From Thraustochytrium sp. TN22 (Eukaryota > Sar > Bigyra > Thraustochytrida > Thraustochytriidae), in contig JABLUY010000176.1 in the NCBI GenBank assembly GCA_013306675.1, forward strand, positions 1 to 64,000: a stretch of 64,000 bases of DNA. The letters run 5' to 3'. Positions 37,738 to 48,500 of this stretch are shown here, piece by piece. The stretch's first letter is position 1. Every line of letters starts with the position of its first letter. A program made the translations under genes and the position numbers. A model generated the notes under the pieces. That model had not been told where the DNA came from. It saw nothing but the letters and a program-made list of their open reading frames with translations, and did not search any database.

Positions 37738-39354
37738 TTACTGGCCGGCAGCAGCCGCCTCCTCAGCCTCCTCAGCATCGCGCGCCTTCCTGATGTCGTC
37801 CATGGAGATGACCTCGCTCATGAAGCCCGGATCCTTGTTGAGGGAAGAGAAGAGCTCGGCGTCGAACTTGTCCTTCTTGAGCAGGCGCTTGCACATCTGG
37901 TCGATGGCGGTGGAGGCGAGCACGCACTGAATGAAGCCGTCCACGAGGTCGTCGACCGAGAGGCCGAGCTTGTTGAAGTCCTTGCGGTCCATGAGGAGAA
38001 GGCGGCCCGTGTCCGAGTCCCACGTGCCGTCGTCCTTGAGGATGGACAGGTTGGTGCCGAGCATGTCCCAAGAGGGCGTGCTGCCGTCGAGCGTCTCGGC
38101 GAGCGGCTTGGCAGCACGGCGCGCGTAGATGGCGAGCGGCCGGTAGCCCTCATCGGTGGCGCAAATCATCATGCGCACGTCCGCCACGAAGATGTGGTAC
38201 TTGGTGTTGGGAATGGTACCGACATGGTAGAAAGTACCGTTGTTGGACCGCGAGGACCAGGTCGAGTTGCCGACCAGGGCCTGCACAATGTACTGGTCGT
38301 AGATGGTGTCCTTGGCCCAATCCATGAACTCGTCGAGCTCCGCCTTGGACGTGATGGTGAAGACGCCCTGACCCGCGTTGCTGTACGGCACCTTGATGAC
38401 GCCCACGTAGCCCATGGACTTGAGGTAGAGCGGAATCTCCGTGAGGGAGACGTCGTGGATGGTCTCCGGAGCGCGGATGGAGAGGCCAAACTTGGACACC
38501 TCGGCGTTGAGGAAGTCGTACGACTTGCTCGCCACCAGCTTGTTGCGGCCGCCACTCAGGCACGAGATGATGGGGTTCAGCACGAGCGTCTTGGTGACGA
38601 TCGGGATCCGGCTCCACGGCGCGATGGTCACGTACCGGAAGGCCGCGCGCACGGGCACCCAGACGTAGTCTTCGTAGCCCTCCTCCTTGCACGGCTTCGC
38701 CAGGTCCACCTTGGTCGGGTAGTGCTTCTCCAGCTCGGTCTTCTTGACGCGCACCAGCAGCACACCGTCCTTGGTCCACTTGGCCGGCGGCTGCTTGTCG
38801 AGCTTGAAGAACTCCACCAGGAAGACGGCCTTGCCCAGGTAGTCGCTCATGCACTGCGCGTAGCCGGTCGCCTCCATCGGGTTCTTGTCAAAGATCACGG
38901 CGAAGATGCCGTCCGGGAGGTCCGCCTCCTTCTCCTTGAGCAGCGGCCCAAAGGTCTCCGCCACCATGCGGAAGTAGCCGGTGTCCTTGCTCGAGTCCGC
39001 CTCGGTCGTCGTGGCGGCCGGCATCGACTTTTGTCCGCTCGGGCAGCTGTTCGTCTCGATCACAATCATCTGCCGGTTCGCAGATTCGTTCGTAACGCAG
39101 AACAGGTCGGCACCGCTCCACTTGAAGTACGAGGGCTTGTACGAGAGCACCTCCAGCAGCTTCTCCTGGTCCGTCTCGGGGTGCAGGTGGCAGTACCGCA
39201 TCGCCAGCCGCTTCTTGTCCAGCGACAAGAACGACTGCACCAGCGGGTGCAGCTGCGCGTTGAGCGCGCGCGGGTAGTAGTGCTTCTCCTGCTCCCACTC
39301 CCCCGGCTGGCACACCCACGACCGCCCCTTGTACACCTTGCCTGGCTTGCTCAT
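37738..39354 (-). CDS. Conserved-looking protein with ATP-grasp-like fold, function unknown
   Basis: 538 aa from ATG 39354 (MSKPGKVYKG); the frame extends upstream to a TTG through CCTCG repeats and is not believed there. No signal peptide or membrane helix. The middle contains YVGVIKVPYSNAGQGVFTI (about 315-333), which looks like the Gly-rich nucleotide-binding strand-loop of ATP-grasp enzymes, followed by YDQYIVQALVG and FVADVRMMICATDEGYRPLA, positioned like the later beta-strands that carry the ATP-grasp metal site. Upstream motifs: MIVIETNSCPSGQ and IFAVIFDKNPMEATGYAQC. The C-terminus (about 440-538) is helical and ends in a Glu/Ala-rich tail. It is well-formed, with strong codon bias, so a real and probably well-expressed cytosolic enzyme. 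I cannot name the substrate; ATP-grasp membership is inference. Confidence 0.8.
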   Translation of the reverse strand: MSKPGKVYKGRSWVCQPGEWEQEKHYYPRALNAQLHPLVQSFLSLDKKRLAMRYCHLHPETDQEKLLEVLSYKPSYFKWSGADLFCVTNESANRQMIVIETNSCPSGQKSMPAATTTEADSSKDTGYFRMVAETFGPLLKEKEADLPDGIFAVIFDKNPMEATGYAQCMSDYLGKAVFLVEFFKLDKQPPAKWTKDGVLLVRVKKTELEKHYPTKVDLAKPCKEEGYEDYVWVPVRAAFRYVTIAPWSRIPIVTKTLVLNPIISCLSGGRNKLVASKSYDFLNAEVSKFGLSIRAPETIHDVSLTEIPLYLKSMGYVGVIKVPYSNAGQGVFTITSKAELDEFMDWAKDTIYDQYIVQALVGNSTWSSRSNNGTFYHVGTIPNTKYHIFVADVRMMICATDEGYRPLAIYARRAAKPLAETLDGSTPSWDMLGTNLSILKDDGTWDSDTGRLLLMDRKDFNKLGLSVDDLVDGFIQCVLASTAIDQMCKRLLKKDKFDAELFSSLNKDPGFMSEVISMDDIRKARDAEEAEEAAAAGQ

Positions 39355-39369
39355 CTTGCCTCGCTTCGC

Positions 39370-39397
39370 GCCTCGCCTCGCCTCGCCTCGCCTCGCC
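39370..39397. repeat. (GCCTC)n pentanucleotide run
   Basis: About five units just upstream of the ATG at 39354. Confidence 0.85.
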
Positions 39398-39948
39398 GCT
39401 CCCGCTCGCCTCGCCGCTCCCGCCCTCTCGCGCGCGTCCCGGGTCTGCCCTCGCGCCGCCGCGGCCGCACTGCCGACTGGCGCCTCGCAAGCTACCTCTA
39501 GATACAAACCTCACGGGCGCTCGATCTCCCTCGACCCACTCGAACGCAGGCAGGCAGGCAGGCAGCCAGCCAGCCAGGCAGACGGACTCCCGGTCGGCGC
39601 TGGCCTGCCAGCGCGCGGCGCGTCCTCCTCGCCGCCCCTGCCGCTGCGTTGCCGGACTGCCGCGGCCCTCCGCCGCCGCGCCGCGGTCCGAGTCCCGGCG
39701 GTTTGGCGCCGCTGGGCTGCCTGCCGGTGCCAGTGGACGCGCGCGGAAGGCCCCGAGCGTTGGCGCTCTGCCTTCGATCCGCGCCGTGCTCCCCGCCCTT
39801 CTGGGCTTCTCCGGCCGTCCCTCCCTCTCCTTCCCTTGCCTTCCCTCCCTTTCTCCCTTCAAGTTTCGCCTGTGGCGCCCTGCGGTGCGAGGATGCGCAT
39901 TTCGAAATTCGAATTCAAATTCCAAGACGCCGCCGCCACGAGGCAGTC

Positions 39949-40002
39949 GCGCGGCCAAGGCGCGGCCGAGGCGCGGCCGAGGCGCGGCCGAGGCGCGGCC
40001 GG
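39949..40002. repeat. 11-bp tandem repeat GCGCGGCCGAG
   Basis: About five near-perfect units. Confidence 0.88.
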
Positions 40003-40789
40003 CCGCCGGCTGCCGGCAAGCGCGAGCGACTCGGACTCGGAGCGAGCTGGCCCGCGCGGCGCCGGCAACGGCGCCGGGTTCTCCTGGAGATTTGAATCCA
40101 GGCCGCATCTATCTACGTTGACGGGCCTACTGGCGGCAAAGCCGCGACGGAGCGCCAGCCAGCGGCAGCCCGACTCCCGTGACCGTGGCGATCTTTTCGG
40201 GGCGCACTGCACTGCAGGCCGCCCGCCCACGCACGCGGCCGACCGCAGCCGCCGCCGCGCGCACGCACGCCCCGGCCGGCCGGCCGGCCGCCCGGCGCGA
40301 TTGGCGGAAGCGCGGCGCCAACGGCGGCGGCGAGTCGCGGCGCCGGCTCAGCGGCGGCCAGCCCGCCGAGGAGGAGGCGGTGGCGGCGTCCATTCCGGAG
40401 GGGCCCTGCAGAGACGAGGCCACCGGCGGGGCCACTGCACGGAAAGGGGGGCGCGCCCGGCGCGCACCTGCGAACTGTGATCATGACTGATCAGGCTCAT
40501 CAGGGCTCCGTCAGCTTAACGTTACAGTTAGGCCTGCCACGCGACCAGAGGGGGCGCAATTAGTGCCAGCCTCAGCATCCTGGGAGTCATGCGCCCGGGA
40601 AGGCCCCGCGCGTCATCTTGCGAAGAAGGAGTGCAAGAGCAAGTGCACGGTGGGTCGGGCGCGAAAGTTGCAAATGTGCATGTTGTCGTTGCTGCTGCGC
40701 CGCCGCAGTGGACCTGGTCAACTTTTGATTAAGCTTCCTTGCCAGTTGGTGTACCATAATGTCTGGTCTTTTGCGTGTCAAAGAGAGTG

Positions 40790-41659
40790 TCAGAGCTCAT
40801 CGTGGCGGCCATGAGAGAAGCAGCCACCCAGGGCAAGTTCGAGCCGACGGCGGTTGGAGCCCGAGTGCTGGCTCAAGAGCTCGCTTTGAGTGGCCTGCGC
40901 GGGACAAGCTGCAGCACCTAGCCGGCGCAGCTCACGAGTCGCCTCGACGTGGCCGAGGTGCAGGGCATGCAGGAGTGCCGTGTGACCCGCCGCGTCGGCC
41001 ATGTCCGCGCGCGCGCCAGCAGCGAGCAGCTCGTCGATGGTGCGCGCATCGTTGCGCTGCGTCGCATAAATGATCGGAGTCCAGCCGTGCTTGTCCACCG
41101 CATTGGCGTCCGCGCCGTGCTGAAGCAGCACGCGGATCATGGCGTCGTGCCCGTTCAGCGCCGCTAGGTGAACCGGCTGGCGGCCCAGCGCATCTTGAGC
41201 AACCACGCTTGCCCCTGCGGCCAAGAGCGCAGAGACAACGGCAGCATGGTTGTCCTCCTCTGGCACCTCGGTAGCCAGATGCTTTGGGCACAGGTTGTGA
41301 TTCACCTCGTGCTGCAGGCTGCACACAACCCCGAGCATGAGGGCCGTGAGCGCCTCGTCGTGACACCGCGCTTCAAGCGGGCTGTCAAGATCAATGAGCG
41401 CATTCACCACGTTCTCGTGGCCAAGCGAGGCTGCATATGCCAGCGGCGAGCATGCACCGGCCCTGTACGAGGTTGCGTTCACGAGTGCCGGGTCCAGCGC
41501 CACCGCGTCCCTGAGCGCCGCCACGTCGGACCTCTCGATCATCCGCAGCACGTCACGCGACAGCTGCTGCTGCTCCTGCTGCTCTTGCACGGCCTCCGCA
41601 CTCGCACTGCCGACGAAGTGAGCCATCATGAGCGCCGCCACCAGCCTCATTCTCCTCAT
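40790..41659 (-). CDS. Secreted or membrane-targeted ankyrin-repeat protein
   Basis: 289 aa from ATG 41659 (MRRMRLVAALMMAHFVGSAS), which gives a classical signal peptide of about 21 residues. A further in-frame ATG at 42301 would put the translated 31-bp minisatellite before it and bury the signal sequence, so it is disfavoured. After a Gln/Glu-rich linker come about five ankyrin repeats: SPLAYAASLGHENVVNALID, TALMLGVVC (with a Cys/His insert NHNLCPKHLATE), QPVHLAALNGHDAMIRVLLQ, TPIIYATQRNDARTIDELLA, and TALLHALHLGHVEATRELRR. No transmembrane helix or catalytic domain is seen. Ankyrin repeats with a signal peptide are unusual. Divergent from HYDIN with a 926-bp intergenic region. Confidence 0.8.
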   Translation of the reverse strand: MRRMRLVAALMMAHFVGSASAEAVQEQQEQQQLSRDVLRMIERSDVAALRDAVALDPALVNATSYRAGACSPLAYAASLGHENVVNALIDLDSPLEARCHDEALTALMLGVVCSLQHEVNHNLCPKHLATEVPEEDNHAAVVSALLAAGASVVAQDALGRQPVHLAALNGHDAMIRVLLQHGADANAVDKHGWTPIIYATQRNDARTIDELLAAGARADMADAAGHTALLHALHLGHVEATRELRRLGAAACPAQATQSELLSQHSGSNRRRLELALGGCFSHGRHDEL

Positions 41660-41710
41660 CCTCACGCCGCCAATAGCCTGCCGCGCAGGCCTCTCCCGAG
41701 CGAGGCCAGC

Positions 41711-42133
41711 GCCGCTGCCGAGCGATTGGGTCTCGACCAGCGCCGCTGCCGAGCGATTGGGTCTCGACCAGCGCCGCTGCCGAGCGAGTGGGTCTCGACC
41801 AGCGCCGCTGCCGAGCGATTGGGTCTCGACCAGCGCCGCTGCCGAGCGATTGGGTCTCGACCAGCGCCGCTGCCGAGCGAGTGGGTCTCGACCAGCGCCG
41901 CTGCCGAGCGAGTGGGTCTCGACCAGCGCCGCTGCCGAGCGATTGGGTCTCGACCAGCGCCGCTGCCGAGCGAGTGGGTCTCGACCAGCGCCGCTGCCGA
42001 GCGATTGGGTCTCGACCAGCGCCGCTGCCGAGCGATTGGGTCTCGACCAGCGCCGCTGCCGATTGGGTCTCGACCAGCGCCGCTGCCGAGCGATTGGGTC
42101 TCGATTCGCGCCGCTGCCGATCGATCGGTCTCT
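41711..42133. repeat. 31-bp minisatellite between ankyrin and HYDIN genes
   Basis: About 14 units of GCCGCTGCCGAGCGATTGGG plus TCTCGACCAGC. Two variants (GATT or GAGT) alternate irregularly in the order T T G T T G G T G T T, then a 27-bp unit lacking AGCG, one more T unit, and a degenerate end. The unit is not a multiple of three, so translation in any frame cycles with a 93-bp period; all such frames are spurious. Confidence 0.97.
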
Positions 42134-42490
42134 GCCTGCGCGTGGACAGACCTCGCTGTCGGCGCCCAGGTCCTCCCTGCGCGGGGTTCGAGCGCCTACG
42201 CCGCCACGGCACCAGCAGAGGGGGCAGGTTACGTGCGGCGCGGCACGCCCCTCCAGGTCGCGCCGGTGAAGGCAGGCCCAGAACGGCTGGAAGATGTCCA
42301 TCGTGCCCCCGCGCGTGGCCGTTGAGCAGAGCGCCGCGGCTACGAGCGCGAGGAGGGCAACGAGCCCGCGGCGGCGACGAGCGCGCGCGCACCGCGCCAG
42401 AGCGGCAACGCGGCGTCGCTGGGCGCCGGCGCGGCGCGGCGCGGCGCGTCAGGCGAACGGGTCGCCAGTCCGTCGGCGCGTCTTGGCGCG

Positions 42491-42548
42491 ACACGGCGCG
42501 GCGCGGCACGGCACGGCACGGCACGGCGCGGTGCGGTGCGGTGCGGCG
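42491..42548. repeat. GGCAC/GGCGC/GGTGC pentamer run in the HYDIN leader
   Basis: Eleven or so consecutive pentamers ending about 40 bp before the HYDIN ATG. Confidence 0.85.
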
Positions 42549-42585
42549 GGGCCAGGCACTCACTCCAGGGCGGCGGCGCTAGAGG

Positions 42586-45500
42586 ATGGAGCCCGGGCGC
42601 GGCGGCGCGACGCGCCGCAAGCAGCATGTGCCGCCGCACGTCAAGTATGCCGGGTACATGTCGGCGGAGGAGGAGCGCGCAGCGCACGAGTACAAGCCGA
42701 CGCCGAGCATGATGCTGGAGGCGAGGCGAGGCAACAATGAGGAGGAGGCGGCGCAACGGCGCAAGAAGGGACGCGTGCCGGAGATCATCGAGTTTGTCGC
42801 TGACGCCGAGGTGGGTGGGTGCACCGTGCCCTTGGACGAGCCCATCTTTCAGCCGTACCCGCTGCAGATGCAGTTCAAGGACTACGCGGAGTACGGCGTG
42901 TACAGGCAGACGCTGCACTTTCGTAACAATGACAGCGTGCCGCGGCGGCTGCGTGTCGAGGCGCTGGACGGGCCGAACTTCAGCGTGCGGCCCCACGCGC
43001 GCACCGCCGATAAGGTGGCGCCCGGCATGGAGCTGAGCTTCGAGGTCACCTTCAAGCCGCACGGGCGTCGCGACTACCGGGAGAAGCTGGTCTGCGTCAC
43101 GGAGCGCGAGCGCTTTGTGGTGGAGATCAGCGCGCTTGGGCCGTGGGCGTGCCTGGACTTCCCGGACGAGGTCGGCTTCGGCACCTGCCCCGTGCGTCAC
43201 CTGAATGAGCGGACCTTTCTCGTGCGAAATGTTGGCGAGCGCGACACGCGGTTTGCGCTGCGTGCTACGGAGCCCTTTGACGTGCGGCCGCGCGCTGGCT
43301 ACCTGGGCATGGGCGAGTCCGTCCAGGTGACGCTGCTCTTCAACGCGGACGTATGTGCCGAGTACGATGGCGAGCTGGAGGTGGCCTACGAGAACGGCCA
43401 GGCGTCCTACGTGCACGTGCACGGGTCGACGGAGTCAGTGAATGTGTCCATCGACACACCCGTGGCCGAGGTGGACTCCGCCTACATCACACTCATGTCG
43501 ACCTGCACGGTGCGCATCACCAACGACGCCGACATCCCGGTCAACTACGAGTGGAAGTCCTTTGCCACAACGCTCGAGGACGCCGCCGAGAAGGCGCGCC
43601 TCCTCCAGGAGCTGGACCGCCTCGAGGCGCTCGAGGCGCAGGCGGAGGGCGTCGATCCGTTACTGCTCAGGCAAAAGTTCAAGAACCTGCGTCGCGCCGT
43701 GGAGGACGACGCCATGCTCTTCGCGGACGAAAACTTCCGCATCGAGCCGCTTGCCGGCCAGGTCTGGTCGCACTCGTCCAAGGAGGTCACCATCAGTTTC
43801 TCGCCGCTCATCGCGGCGGACTACGCCTCGGTGGCCTGCCTCGCCGTGACGGGCCGCGAGAACCGCATTCCGCTCAAGATCTTGGGCCGCGGCATTGGCC
43901 CCAAGGCCGCCTTCTCGGCCGCGATTGTGGATGTGGGTCGCGTCTTCACGGGCTCCGCGCATACCTTCGAGGTGGACCTGGAGAACCGCGGCGACATCGC
44001 CTGCGAGTACAGCCTTGACGACCCGGGCCCCGAGCTCGCCGAGGCCGTCGCCTTTGCGCCACGGGCCGGCGCCTTGGCCGTTGGCGAGACGCACACGCTT
44101 AGCATCAACTTTTCTTCGCGCAGGCTAGGCGCCTTCTCGGACATCTACACCTTCTCCATGAAGGGCAGCAAGGACAAGCTACGCATCCGCGTCAAAGGCT
44201 CGGTCATCGGACCTACCTTCGAACTCAATGTCACCGAGTTCAACTTCGGCCGCATCGCGTACGGCTTTTGCAACACGCGGGACTTCACCATTAAGAACAC
44301 CTCGGCCATTCCCATGGACTTCGAGCTCCGCGTGCCGGGCGACGGCAAGTTCGACGAGCCCGAGTTTGTCCTCGAGCCGTCGAGCGGCACCATCCCGCCG
44401 GCCTCCGAGCAAGCCGTCCGCCTCAACCTTACTTCACGCACCGTCATGCGCTACCAGATGGAGGTGGTCGTCGACGTCCCGGGCATCGGCCCGGCGCAGT
44501 GCAGCGTGCCCGTGCAGGCGGAGTGTGCTGTAGCCTCGGTCGGCGTGCACCCGAGCCACGACGACCCAGCCCCCGCGGAGGACGGCGCCTTTGCGGCCGT
44601 GCCGCCCGAGGGCGAGTACGACTCGGAGTCGCGCGGCCCAGACTCCTCGCGCGAGGGTGATCTGCACCTGGACTTTGGGCCTTGTTTCTTGCGCTATCCG
44701 TACGTGCGTCAGCTCCTCCTGCGCAACACCTCCGATGTGTCCGCGCACTTTGAAATCACGCCGCAGGATGAGGCCACGCTGCCACTCGCCGCCTATGAGG
44801 TGAGCGAGCCCAGCGGTACGATCGAGCCCATGAGCGAGCTGCGCGTCGACGTCACCATGCGCGTGGAGCGCGCCGGTAGCCTCTCGCTTCCTCTGCTTGT
44901 GCAGATTCGCGGCAGCGAGAAGCCGCCGCTCATGGTGGACCTCACCGCGTACGGCTGCGGGCCCAACGTCGTCGTGGAGCCCAGCGAGGACCTCGACTTT
45001 GGCCTTGTCGAGTGTCTTCACGCCGAGACCCGCTCCTTCACGCTGCACAACCGGTCTCTCATCGCGGCACCCTTTGCGAGCTTCCTCAAGGACCTGCGAT
45101 CGCGCTTTGCCATTGACTGCGCCGAGGGTTGCCTGGGGCCTGGGGAGGACCTCACCTGCACCGTCTCGGTCTGCCCTGACGACGCCGGCGCGCTGCGCGA
45201 CGAGCTGCACGTGGTCGTCACGGATGGCACCAGCCTGGTGCTGCCGCTGCGTGCCAAGGGCTCCGGCACGACGATCTTTTGCCAGGAGCTCGACGCGCTG
45301 CGCGCCTGCGATTTTGGCAACGTCTTCACAAGCCGCCCGCACGAGCGCAAGTTCTTGCTTGAAAACCGGGGTCGTCGCGAGCAGCTCCTCACGTGGACCA
45401 ACCTCTCGGTGGAGGAGAAGAACGAGGAGCGCAAGCGCCGCATCCTCGAGCAGGACCGTCTGCTGCGCGACAAGGACCCGGACGTGCAGAAGCGCGCGGC

Positions 45501-48500
45501 GCGAGTGCGCATCCCGGAGGAGCCCGTACCGATCTTCACCGTTTACCCGGACTCGGTCCTGCTCAAGCCACGCATGGGCTGCATCTTCACGGTGCGCGCC
45601 GAGTCCGCGGCGGGCGGGCGCCTCCAGGAGAACCTTGTGCTAGACGCCAAGGTCGGCAAGGACAAGCAGATGACGCGCGTCACCGAGGCGGCCGTTGAGG
45701 CCTCCTTTGTGGACCCGCTGCTGGAAAGCTCCGTGGATATCATCGACTTCTGCTTCACCTTCAACCCGGACCAGGACGACCAGGTTCGCGGCGCCGCCGA
45801 CCTCACGCAGCGCCGCGCGCTCAAGCTCAAGAACGTCTCGCAGCTCCCGCTCAGCTTCATTTTGCGCACGCAGGAGCCCTTCGCAGTGGACACCTGGGAG
45901 GTCTCCCTGGACCCGGAGCAGGAAACCACGCTGCACGTGCTCTTCAACCCGCTGCTCAAGGGCGACGACCTCAAGACGCAGACGATCCAGGGCAAGCTCG
46001 TTGCCACCTACCAGGACCACCCGCAGCGCGACACATGGGAGATCCGTGCGCAGATCAACTTCCCCAACCTCGACCTCGAGTACTCCACGCTAGACTTTGG
46101 CTGCCTGCTCAACGACACCTCCGCCTCGCAGCGCTTTCGCATCACCAACACGTCTGTCATCGACGTCATGTACGCCTGGGCCTTTCTCGAGGAGTCCGCC
46201 GCCGGCGGCGGCGGCCCCACCACAGCGGGCCGCCGCCCCGTGCGCGGCGCGCTCGAGCGCCCGGAGCCCAACGACGTCTTTGACATCCGCCCGATCCGCG
46301 GTCTTCTGCGACCAGGCGAGTCCCAGGACGTGGAGGTTTCCTACTTTGCGCATGCCAACCAAAAGTTCGACGTTACCGCGGTCTGCGAGGTGGAGGGCGG
46401 CCCGGACTACCCGGTCCAGCTCCGCGCCGAGGCGTCGCAGATTTCCTTTCGTCTCGACCAGGAGGCGCTCGACTTTGGCGACTTGATCCATGACAAGTCC
46501 GACGAGCAGACCTTTGTCATCACCAACACAAGCAAGGTCGCCTTCGACTTCCGCGTCGTCTCGCCGCTGCCGGAGGTCGTCTCCTGCGTCCCATCTGAGG
46601 GCCGCATCTTCGCCAAAGAGTCGCAAAAGATCACCGTGCGCTTCTCGCCGCGCACGCCAGAGCTCGTACTGCAGAACGTGCTCATCGAGATCGCGCACCT
46701 CGAGCCCTTTGCGCTCCCGGTCTCGGGCCGCGGCATCTTCGCGTCAGCCGCGCTCTCGCTACCGCGCGCCGAGGACTGCCTGCGCGAAGACCTCGAGGTC
46801 GAGGCGCTCAGCCAGGACGCCGGCCGCCAGGACGACCACCTGCTGCCGCCTGACCTGCAAGAGTGGCTCGGCCTGCTCGCCGAAGCCGAGGAGAACTTGC
46901 GCGCCGCGGCCGGCGCCGCGGCCGCAGCCGGCGGATCGCAGCAGCCGGCCGTGGACACCATCACCAGCTCGGGCTTGCGGCCCGTCACCGTGGCGGCTGC
47001 AGCTGCGCGGCCGGCCGCGCCGGGGGACCGCCCCCCAAACTCAGCACCGGCACGGTCCTCGGGCCAGCCACTCACGCCGTCGACAGGGTCGTCGGACCGC
47101 CAGAGCAACTCGCAGCAGTCCAACTCACAGCAGTCCTCGTCGAACGCTTCGCGCGGCACCAAGCGCACCAAGAGCTCCAAGAGCACGCGCAGCTCCAAGA
47201 GTTCAAAGAGGAGCACGCGCTTTGACCTGGCCAAGGTGCGCCTGGAGACCGAGGCGGACCGCCTCCGCTTCTCGCGCTTTTTGCATCGCGTCTTCGACGG
47301 CCCCGCCGACCCGTCGTCCGCGCCGGTCTTCACACTGGCCACTTACGTCGTGGACTTTGGCAACGTCGTCGTGGGCAAGTCGCGCAAGAAGCCCTTTCGC
47401 GTGCTCAACACGTCCAAGATGCCGCTCTCCTTCGCCGTGGGCAGAATATCCACCCCCACCGCGTCGCTCGGCATCGAGCCGGCGCAGGTCGCCAAGGTGG
47501 GCGAAGGCGAGAGCGCGGACCTGCAGATGACCTTTGTCGCGAAGAAGGACGCCCCGCTCGGCCCTCTCACGTGGAACATTCCCATCGACGTCTCCAATGG
47601 CCCGCCGCTCCAGGTGCAAGCGCGTGTCAACATCACCATGCCGGAGCTTACCGTGGCGCCGGCCGACGTCCTGGACTTTGGCGACCTCATGGTCGGCCAG
47701 TGCAAAGTCATCACCTTCCAGCTCAAGAACATCTCGCCGGTCCCGGCGGAGTGGTCTATCCTGGCGGACAAGGCGGCCAACCCCTCGGCGCGCGCGGATG
47801 CGCGTGCCATCTCGTGCACGCCCACGTCCGGTACGCTGCAGCCGAACCACCGCTGCAACATTGAGGTGACCTTCACGCCGCGGGAAGCGCGCGCCTACCA
47901 GTCGAAGCTGCCCATCAAGATTACCAGCAACCCGCGCATGCGTACCATCACGTGCAAGGGCGCGGCAAAGGCCGTTCAGCTCGAGGTGACCTCGGACCTC
48001 CTCGAGATGCGGCCCACCTTGCCCTCTCTGGGCGACGTAGCCACGCGAGACTTCACCATTCGCAACACCTCGGCCTGCGACGTCGAGGTCTACTCCATTG
48101 ACTTCGACGACCAGCACAAGCACGAGGACCTTGTTCTCACCACCGTGCTGGAGTCCATGGGCTATGCCACGCACCTGCGGGCGCAGCCGCGTAGGGCCGG
48201 TGAGCCGCTGCAGCAGAGCGTTCTTGAGCAGTACTCGGAAGTGATCCAGGAGAAGGAGCCGACGCTGGACTCGCCGGTCGCTGCTGTCGAGGGCGAGGCC
48301 TCGCCGGATGGCGTTGGCGCAATTACCGAGGGCGTGCTTGGCGTAGACGCCAAAGAGCAGGAAGACGGTGTCGGCGACCTGGAGAACGTTGGCGAGGCCG
48401 CCCTGCAGGTCCTCACGACGGCCGACCGCATGGCCAACCCGAGCTACCGTGACCGGGGCCTCGCCATGGATCTCGTTCTCCTCCTCTCGCCGACCGGCGA

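Larger units (their letters stand above)
39355..40789. other. 1.4 kb spacer upstream of the ATP-grasp-like gene
   Basis: Holds the leader with CCTCG pentamers (39370-39397), a small AT island (TTCGAAATTCGAATTCAAATTCC at 39901-39923), an 11-bp tandem repeat, and then the 3' region of the ankyrin gene. No gene seen. Confidence 0.6.

Noticed and set aside
39355-39507. 51-residue extension of the ATP-grasp-like protein
   Set aside because: No ATG; encoded by CCTCG microsatellite.
41711-42133. CRISPR array
   Set aside because: Repeats are directly adjacent with no spacers, in a eukaryotic genome; it is a minisatellite.
41660-42301. 214-residue extension of the ankyrin protein through the minisatellite
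   Set aside because: Although ATG-initiated, it is mostly translated 31-bp repeat and would hide a good signal peptide.
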